NCBI GenBank assembly: GCA_903925705.1
Contig: CAIYGJ010000071.1
Location: forward strand, 1 to 10,341
Source of the DNA: an uncultured Actinomycetes bacterium
GTDB taxonomy: Bacteria > Actinomycetota > Actinomycetes > S36-B12 > UBA5976
DNA: 10,341 nucleotides
Reading direction: 5' to 3'
Shown here: positions 5,937 through 10,341 of the stretch, piece by piece
How positions within the stretch are numbered: the first letter of the stretch is position 1
Layout of the letters: each line of letters begins with the position of its first letter
The notes under the pieces: model-generated
What the model was told of the DNA's origin: nothing
What the model saw: only the letters and a program-made list of their open reading frames with translations
Database searches by the model: none
Translations under genes and position numbers: made by a program

Positions 5937-6118
5937 ACCGCGTTACCAGCGAAGTCCGGTGAAATTCCGGCGCTGTCCCGCAACTGTGAAGTGATCGTAA
6001 GGTCACAAGTCAGGTCGCCTGGGAATGTGGTTGTCGTAAAAACTCTCGAGGAAGAGTTCGCCGAATCACACCTTGTGTGTGCTGAGTCGGAAATTTCTTC
6101 GACCACACAAGGAGAAAA
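5937..6118 (+). promoter_or_regulatory. Cobalamin riboswitch (compact form) with translation-type expression platform
   Basis: The aptamer core shows the cobalamin hallmarks. CAGCG (5947-5951) pairs with CGCTG (5971-5975). Inside it CCGG (5956-5959) pairs with CCGG (5967-5970). The conserved TCCCGCAACTGTGA follows (5976-5989), and a B12-box variant AGTCAGGTCGCCTG lies at 6008-6021. Between the last two there is only a 6-bp hairpin, GTGATC/GGTCAC with a GTAA tetraloop (5991-6006), so the large peripheral arm of the longer class is absent. Downstream is a hairpin AACTCT/AGAGTT (6041-6058). Then comes a switch: CCTTGTGTG (6071-6079) can pair with CACACAAGG (6104-6112), burying the Shine-Dalgarno AAGGAG of btuF (6109-6114). 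No terminator is present, so control should be at translation: cobalamin bound, importer off. Confidence 0.93.
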
Positions 6119-7051
6119 ATGTTTAAGAAAATCCATGTGGTCGTAGCAGTTAGCGCACTTTTACTAACAGCCTGTGGCCAATCAATTCCAAAATCCTCTG
6201 AAAGCGTTGCGCCTACATCTGCGACCAGCTTTCCAGTAACAATCGAAAACAACGGCACATCAGTTTTGATCCCAGAGCAACCAAATGCAATTATTTCGTT
6301 GTCACCAACTGCAACAGAAATTTTGTTTGCAATTGATGCTGGTGATCAAGTCATCGCAGTAGATGATCAATCGAACTACCCTGCTGACGCTCCGACCTCT
6401 GATCTTTCAGGATTTACTCCAAACCTCGAGTCGATCGTGGCGCTATCACCCGATCTAGTGGTGGTCAGTTTTGATGCAGATGGAATTGTTGCTGCTCTGA
6501 CGGCTGCTGGGATTCCAGTCCTTGTGCAATTTGCGGCTGTCGCACTGGATGACACCTACCAGCAGATTCTCGAACTTGGAACTGCAACCGGACAGGTATC
6601 TAGCGCTGAAGCACTAAATGCCAAAATGAAATCAGATATTGAATCTGCGATTGCAAAAGTTCCTGCTAATGCAGCCGGGCTAACGTACTTCCACGAACTT
6701 GATAACACTTTGTACACAGTTACTTCTGCAACTTTCATAGGTTCGATCTATGCACTTGCCGGTTTAACCAACATTGCGGATACAGCTGCCGATGCTGCCA
6801 GTGGCTACCCACAACTTTCACCTGAGTTTGTTGTATCTGCAGACCCAGCAATTGTGTTTCTTGCGGACACAAAGTGCTGTGGCCAGACTGCAGAAACTTT
6901 GGCGCAACGTCCAGGCTTTGAAGGCTTATCGGCCATAGCAAACAGCAGTGTTGTTGAACTTGATGACGATGTTGCATCTCGTTGGGGTCCTCGAACGGTT
7001 GACTTCGTGAATTCAATTGTTGACGGCGTACTAACCGTTACATCCAAGTAA
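6119..7051 (+). CDS. btuF: Vitamin B12 (corrinoid) ABC transporter, substrate-binding lipoprotein
   Basis: Extracytoplasmic lipoprotein that captures cobalamin or other corrinoids and delivers them to BtuCD. It has 310 residues. A short signal peptide ends in the lipobox LTAC with Cys19 as the lipid anchor, followed by a Ser/Pro-rich linker to about residue 40. The class III (helix-backbone) binding-protein fold is shown by IISLSPTATEILFAIDAGDQVIAVDD (58-83), NYPADAP, the first-lobe sequence LESIVALSPDLVVVS (103-117), and the second-lobe elements YFHELDNTLYTVTSATFIGSIYALAG (190-215) and LSPEFVVSADPAIVFLADTKCCGQ (233-256). The DTKCCGQ motif with its adjacent cysteine pair (253-254) is, as I recall, common in actinobacterial homologues. 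Siderophore-binding relatives look alike, but the cobalamin riboswitch directly upstream decides the substrate. The ATG at 6119 has AAGGAG 4 nt upstream, inside the riboswitch switch hairpin. Confidence 0.94.
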   Translation: MFKKIHVVVAVSALLLTACGQSIPKSSESVAPTSATSFPVTIENNGTSVLIPEQPNAIISLSPTATEILFAIDAGDQVIAVDDQSNYPADAPTSDLSGFTPNLESIVALSPDLVVVSFDADGIVAALTAAGIPVLVQFAAVALDDTYQQILELGTATGQVSSAEALNAKMKSDIESAIAKVPANAAGLTYFHELDNTLYTVTSATFIGSIYALAGLTNIADTAADAASGYPQLSPEFVVSADPAIVFLADTKCCGQTAETLAQRPGFEGLSAIANSSVVELDDDVASRWGPRTVDFVNSIVDGVLTVTSK

Positions 7052-7061
7052 GCGACTGGAC

Positions 7062-8096
7062 ATGAGAACAGCGACAGCGCGAAGGATTTCACCACTTGCG
7101 TGGGTCATTAGTGCTGTTGCTGTTCTAGTGACTTTGACTCTCGGCGTCTCTATCGGCGCCGTGTCGTTGCCGCCGCTAACAGTTTGGTCAGAGATATCTA
7201 GCAACCTGTTTGGTACGGCATCAAATTCAACTGGATCCGAATCAACAATAATTTGGCAACTTAGATTGCCGCGAGTGTTACTAGCGTTTGTAGTTGGCTC
7301 AATGCTTGCGAGCGCAGGCTGTGCCTATCAAGGAACTTTTCGTAACCCGCTTGCTGATCCTTACTTGCTAGGAGTTTCTGCGGGTGCAGGCCTCGGTGCA
7401 ACCATTGCGATCTTTAATGGTTCGGGCACTGCGAAATTTCTACTTCCGCTCGCAGCTTTCGCGGGCGCGCTCGGTGCGGTATTTCTGACTTACTCACTAG
7501 GCCGGTCTGCAATTGCAGGCAGATCATCTACCGCCTTGATCTTGGCAGGTGTGGCAGTAGCGAGCCTGTTAACAGCTATTCAAACTTTGCTACAACAGCA
7601 AAACACTGACAAGATTCGGGAAATTTATGCTTGGGTGCTTGGTCGGTTATCAACTTCGGGTTGGAATGACTTAGCAATCATTACGCCTTACATTCTTGTC
7701 TGCATCATTGTCCTTCTGAAGTATCGGCGAGTGCTTGACGTGTTTGCAGTTGGCGATGAGGAGGCATTGACCATGGGGCTGCCAGTTGCAAAAGCGCGAG
7801 CAGCAATCATTGTGGCTGCGTCATTAGGAACTGCTGCTGCCGTTGCAGTAACTGGGTTGATTGGATTCGTGGGAATTATCGTTCCCCATATCCTTCGGTT
7901 GATTGTTGGAAACTCCTACCGAATCTTGTTGCCGCTTTCGATAATCTACGGTGGCGTCTTTTTAGTACTTGCCGATATTTTGGCGCGCACAATTTTGGCG
8001 CCACAAGAAATATCTATCGGCGTGGTTACTGCCCTATTGGGCGCGCCATTCTTTTTGTTTGTGCTTGGTTCGAGTAGGAATGGATCCGTCACATGA
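7062..8096 (+). CDS. btuC: Vitamin B12 ABC transporter, FecCD-family permease
   Basis: Membrane permease of the corrinoid importer; two copies form the pore and each contacts one BtuD. It has 344 residues and about ten hydrophobic segments, typical of FecCD/BtuC. After the basic start MRTATARR the first helix lies at about 13-36. The family signature RLPRVLLAFVVGSMLASAGCAYQGTFRNPLADPYLLGVSAGAGLGA is at 68-113. The cytoplasmic coupling segment around GDEEALTMGLPV and the conserved VTGLIGFVGIIVPHILRLIVG occur in the C-terminal half, followed by a final helix pair including TALLGAPFFLFVL. It starts 10 nt after the btuF stop with only a weak GGA site and ends overlapping the btuD ATG by four bases (ATGA), so the operon is translationally coupled and under the same riboswitch. 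Confidence 0.95.
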   Translation: MRTATARRISPLAWVISAVAVLVTLTLGVSIGAVSLPPLTVWSEISSNLFGTASNSTGSESTIIWQLRLPRVLLAFVVGSMLASAGCAYQGTFRNPLADPYLLGVSAGAGLGATIAIFNGSGTAKFLLPLAAFAGALGAVFLTYSLGRSAIAGRSSTALILAGVAVASLLTAIQTLLQQQNTDKIREIYAWVLGRLSTSGWNDLAIITPYILVCIIVLLKYRRVLDVFAVGDEEALTMGLPVAKARAAIIVAASLGTAAAVAVTGLIGFVGIIVPHILRLIVGNSYRILLPLSIIYGGVFLVLADILARTILAPQEISIGVVTALLGAPFFLFVLGSSRNGSVT

Positions 8097-8866
8097 CCCA
8101 ATTATCGGTACGTGGATTACAAGTAGAACTTGATCACCAGACAATCGTCAACAACATTGATGTCGAAGTTGCCGTTGGACAGTGGGTCTGCATCATCGGC
8201 CCAAATGGTGCCGGAAAGTCTTCGCTACTTAAAGCACTTGCTGGAATCATTCCGTCAACAGGTGAGATTTTGATTGATGGTTCTAATGTGCGCGACCTTT
8301 CCGAGCGGGATCGGGCTTGCTGGATTGCATATGTCGCCCAAGAGCCTGTTATGCCAGCAGGAATGCGGGTATTTGATTATGTACTTCTCGGCCGCACTGC
8401 TCATTTGAAGATGCTGGCAACTGAGTCCCCTAAAGATCTGGAAATTGCACACTTCGTAATTTCTGAATTAGATTTAGCTGACTTCATCGATCGTGATGTA
8501 GCAACGCTTTCTGGTGGAGAGCGACAACGTGTGGCGATTGCTCGAGCGCTGGCTCAGGCAAGTCCGATAATCCTGCTCGATGAACCAACGACTGCACTCG
8601 ACGTTGGCTACCAGCAAGAAGTTTTGGAATTGATCGACAAGCTACGCAAGGAAAAGAAGATAGCAGTCATTTCTACAATGCATGATCTAACAGTTTCTGG
8701 ACTTTATCCAGACCGCTTAATGCTTTTGGCCGAGGGTAGCGTCGTTGTTTCTGGTTCGGCTGAATCAGTCTTGACACCAGAAAACATTGCAAGACACTAC
8801 GGCGCCAAAGTTACCGTTATCGATCACGAATCTGGACCCGTTGTCATACCTGAACGACATAAGTGA
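8093..8866 (+). CDS. btuD: Vitamin B12 ABC transporter, ATP-binding protein
   Basis: Cytoplasmic ATPase that powers corrinoid import through BtuC. It has 257 residues and all nucleotide-binding motifs: Walker A GPNGAGKS (36-43, Lys42), Q-loop Gln83 in YVAQEPVMPAGMRVFDYVLLGR, ABC signature LSGGERQ (139-145), Walker B IILLDEP (159-165, Glu164), D-loop around TALDVGYQ, and switch His197 in STMHDL. The spacing and the sequence after the Q-loop are as in BtuD/FecE/HmuV proteins. The ATG overlaps the btuC stop. It is the last gene of the operon. Its stop is only 26 bp from the convergent gcvT stop; a weak AACTAC/GTAGTT inverted repeat (8879-8905) covers this gap and the gcvT end, but no strong terminator is visible, so transcripts may overlap. 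Confidence 0.95.
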   Translation: MTQLSVRGLQVELDHQTIVNNIDVEVAVGQWVCIIGPNGAGKSSLLKALAGIIPSTGEILIDGSNVRDLSERDRACWIAYVAQEPVMPAGMRVFDYVLLGRTAHLKMLATESPKDLEIAHFVISELDLADFIDRDVATLSGGERQRVAIARALAQASPIILLDEPTTALDVGYQQEVLELIDKLRKEKKIAVISTMHDLTVSGLYPDRLMLLAEGSVVVSGSAESVLTPENIARHYGAKVTVIDHESGPVVIPERHK

Positions 8867-8892
8867 CCTTAGAAAAGAAACTACTAACCGCT

Positions 8893-9978
8893 CTACTTCG
8901 TAGTTGAATTTACAAATGGTGGCTTCGTTACAACGACTTCCAAATCTCGTCCGCGAACATCAATTACTAATGTGTCACCGAGGGCTACATCTGGAGACAA
9001 AAGAGCTAGTGCGATTCCCTTTTGAAGGGTAGGCGAAAATGTTCCACTAGTTGTTTCGCCAACAAGATCTCCCGAGATCGTTTTTACTTGCATGTGACTG
9101 CGTGGAATTCCACGTCCAGTAGCAAGTAGTCCCCACGCAACGCGTTTAGCACCAGCAGCCTTCTCAGCAGTCAACGCATCCTTGCCCGAAAACTCTGGCT
9201 TATTCCAACCAACTGCCCAGCCAGTTTTTGCTTGCACTGGGCTGATCTCAGGACTGATGTCTTGGCCATGCAAAACATATCCCATTTCGGTACGCAAAGT
9301 GTCACGAGCACCTAAACCACAGGGCAAAATTCCTAGATTTGCGCCAGCTGCTAGCAACGCAGTCCAGATCGCAACTAGCCCTGCATTTTCGATTACCAGT
9401 TCGTAGCCCGGTTCTCCGGTGTAACCAGTGCGGCAAATACTCACAGCGAAGTCCTTCCACTTCGCATCAGCAAACGCCATGTAGTCGTGGTCAGTTGGCA
9501 ATCCGAGTGCACTTAATACTTTGCTGGCATCGGGACCTTGAACTGCGATTATCCCCTGGCTCAAGTGATTGTTTTCAATCACTATGCCAAGCGGTGCAAC
9601 TTTTTCAAGGTGAGCTACAACGGTGCTGGCATTTCCGGCATTAGGTATGAAGCGAACTTCTTCATCGCTAACCAAGTAGACGATTAGGTCGTCAATGACG
9701 CCGCCTGCTTCATTGCAAAGCATTGAGTACTGAGCCTGACCTGGCTTGATGCGATCTAAATCATTTGTAAAAACGCTATTGGCGAATGCATGAGCGCCAG
9801 CTCCCAAAATTCGCACCTTTCCCATGTGTGAAACATCAAAAATTCCGACCGCTGTTCGCACGGCGGTATGTTCCGCTACAGTGCCGGCGGTGTATTCAAT
9901 TGGCATATCCCAACCGCCGAATGGGCCCATCTTGGCGCCAAGGGACAAATGCGTTTCGTGCAAGGGGACCAAAGACAT
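8893..9978 (-). CDS. gcvT: Aminomethyltransferase, glycine cleavage system T protein
   Basis: Takes the aminomethyl group from lipoylated H protein and, with tetrahydrofolate, releases ammonia and 5,10-methylene-THF, the second step of glycine cleavage. It has 361 residues, standard length. Family blocks: PLHETHLSLGAKMGPFGGWDMPIEY (5-29), VGIFDVSHMGKVRI (44-57), QYSMLCNEAGGVIDDLIVY (83-101) with the catalytic Asp in the DD pair 96-97, FIPNAGNAS (110-118), CRTGYTGEPGYE (182-193) and GLGARDTLRTEMGYVLHGQDI (221-241). The open frame extends to a TTG at 9982-9984, but the ATG at 9976-9978 gives the family N-terminus and lies 6 nt after a TACGGT -10 hexamer, with no Shine-Dalgarno, so it looks leaderless. 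The P, H and lipoylation genes are not in the window. YgfZ-type paralogues lack the complete blocks seen here. Confidence 0.95.
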   Translation of the reverse strand: MSLVPLHETHLSLGAKMGPFGGWDMPIEYTAGTVAEHTAVRTAVGIFDVSHMGKVRILGAGAHAFANSVFTNDLDRIKPGQAQYSMLCNEAGGVIDDLIVYLVSDEEVRFIPNAGNASTVVAHLEKVAPLGIVIENNHLSQGIIAVQGPDASKVLSALGLPTDHDYMAFADAKWKDFAVSICRTGYTGEPGYELVIENAGLVAIWTALLAAGANLGILPCGLGARDTLRTEMGYVLHGQDISPEISPVQAKTGWAVGWNKPEFSGKDALTAEKAAGAKRVAWGLLATGRGIPRSHMQVKTISGDLVGETTSGTFSPTLQKGIALALLSPDVALGDTLVIDVRGRDLEVVVTKPPFVNSTTK

Positions 9979-9980
9979 AC

Positions 9981-10004
9981 TCAAACCGTACTAGTACGGT
10001 TTGA
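9981..10004. promoter_or_regulatory. 24-bp perfect palindrome forming the gcvT promoter region
   Basis: Each half reads TCAAACCGTACT or its complement, centred on CTAG (9991-9994). On the minus strand TACGGT (9990-9985) is a TANNNT -10 placed 6 nt before the gcvT ATG. By symmetry TACGGT (9995-10000) faces the aminopeptidase gene and would start transcription near 10007, the first base of the tandem repeats. It may be a bidirectional promoter, an operator for a dimeric repressor, or both. Confidence 0.6.
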
Positions 10005-10006
10005 TC

Positions 10007-10139
10007 TGTACCACCCGAACCATGTCGGCCACCACCGACTTGGTTTGTACCACTCGAACCATGTTGGCCACCACCGACTTGGGTTGTACCACTCGAACCA
10101 TGTCGGCCACCACCGACTTGGTTTGTACCACTCGAACCA
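10007..10139. repeat. 39-bp tandem repeat, 3.4 copies, with internal hairpins
   Basis: Units run 10007-10045, 10046-10084 and 10085-10123, with a 16-bp partial copy at 10124-10139. The full units differ from each other at only three sites. Each contains the hairpin GTCGG-CCACCA-CCGAC, extended past a T-T mismatch by AACCA/TGGTT to a stem of about 11 positions. The array lies between the gcvT promoter palindrome and the aminopeptidase start. There are no unique spacers, so it is not CRISPR. Because 39 is a multiple of three the array is open in several frames, giving peptide repeats that I regard as incidental. Confidence 0.9.
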
Positions 10140-10172
10140 AGAACCACCCACCTAGTTCAATCGGAGTCTTAA

Positions 10173-10341
10173 ATGACAATTACCGTCACACCTACCGTTC
10201 CTTCCCTGAGCTACAAAAGCGGAAATCCGCTTACGGCATATGTAAATGCGATTGTGGTCGGGTTATCGAATGACGGTGGGCTAACCATTGTTTCGGATTC
10301 GATTCCAAAGGCTGCCGCCAACAAGATTGTTGCTGCCTTCA
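10173..10341 (+). CDS. pepA: Leucyl aminopeptidase (M17), N-terminal fragment (cut by window edge)
   Basis: Only the first 56 residues are visible: a short lead MTITVTPTVPSLSYKSGNPLTA, then YVNAIVVGLSNDGGLTIVSDSIPKAAANKIVAAF. This resembles the start of the N-terminal macro-like domain of cytosolic leucyl aminopeptidases (a hydrophobic strand, a short acidic turn, then a helix). The call rests partly on position: in M. tuberculosis pepB (Rv2213) lies divergent from gcvT (Rv2211c) close by. The metal-binding catalytic domain is outside the window. The ATG at 10173-10175 has CGGAG about 6 nt upstream, so unlike gcvT it uses a leader, which could contain the tandem repeats if transcription starts at the palindrome. 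It was chosen over other frames because this frame stays open to the edge and reads protein-like. Confidence 0.72.
   Translation, partial: MTITVTPTVPSLSYKSGNPLTAYVNAIVVGLSNDGGLTIVSDSIPKAAANKIVAAF

Noticed and set aside
5924..6258. Minus-strand open frames over the riboswitch and start of btuF
   Set aside because: They are antisense to a structured RNA and a well-supported gene and show no family resemblance.
8867..8905. AACTAC/GTAGTT inverted repeat as a bidirectional terminator between btuD and gcvT
   Set aside because: Stem of only 6 bp with a long loop and no T-run on either strand.
9979..9984. TTG start two codons upstream for gcvT
   Set aside because: It falls in the palindrome, and the ATG at 9978 gives the usual T-protein N-terminus and the right distance from the -10.
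10007..10139. CRISPR-like array
   Set aside because: The 39-bp units are directly contiguous with no unique spacers, and no cas genes are near.
9979..10172. Glycine riboswitch upstream of gcvT
   Set aside because: None of the conserved glycine aptamer core is visible. gcvT appears leaderless, so a 5' riboswitch has no room, and the repeats lie upstream of its start site.
10001..10273. Plus-strand open frame through the tandem repeats encoding 13-residue peptide repeats with Cys and Thr
   Set aside because: Open only because the repeat length is a multiple of three. Two of the three unit differences are non-synonymous in this frame, it overlaps pepA out of frame, and no ribosome site precedes it.

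Overview
The window looks like chromosomal DNA of a moderate-GC free-living actinobacterium. Evidence: subunit II of an aa3-type cytochrome oxidase with an actinobacterial lipoprotein-style N-terminus, a DUF3043 membrane protein, an AdoK-type PfkB kinase that aligns along its length with mycobacterial adenosine kinase, and many starts with a TANNNT -10 hexamer 6-8 nt upstream and no usable Shine-Dalgarno (leaderless style). Moderate GC, very short intergenic gaps and B12 uptake genes would suit a streamlined freshwater lineage of the acI/Nanopelagicales type, but that placement is inference. No mobile element, tRNA, rRNA or CRISPR array was seen.

Layout. Left block, minus strand: ctaC (partial, runs off the left edge), a gap of about 200 bp, aat, an adoK-like kinase, a strong terminator, the A-type Fe-S carrier erpA, and a glycerate kinase. 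A 23-bp gap with a symmetric bidirectional promoter separates the glycerate kinase from the plus-strand block: DUF3043 protein, aldo/keto reductase, and a 71-residue conserved small protein coupled to the reductase. Next comes a cobalamin riboswitch heading a btuF-btuC-btuD corrinoid ABC importer operon. gcvT (minus) converges on btuD. gcvT and a leucyl aminopeptidase gene (partial, runs off the right edge) diverge from a region holding a 24-bp perfect palindrome and 3.4 copies of a 39-bp tandem repeat.

How the genes fit together. From memory, the order ctaC / adoK / erpA (HesB) / glycerate kinase / DUF3043 / ... / gcvT / leucyl aminopeptidase is an old actinobacterial neighbourhood also found in Mycobacterium tuberculosis (Rv2200c-Rv2213), where cobT and cobS occupy the stretch that here carries the B12 importer. 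The btu operon is autonomous: its own promoter, a compact cobalamin aptamer, and an expression platform in which one GTGTG strand can pair in two mutually exclusive ways, one of which buries the btuF Shine-Dalgarno. The other genes are housekeeping: respiration, N-degron tagging, nucleoside salvage, Fe-S assembly, glycerate and glycine metabolism, peptide turnover.

The most notable signals are regulatory rather than new protein systems: the riboswitch expression platform, the 23-bp bidirectional leaderless promoter, the terminator abutting the adoK start, and the palindrome plus hairpin-forming repeats between gcvT and the aminopeptidase. I do not see an undescribed multi-gene defence or biosynthetic system here.
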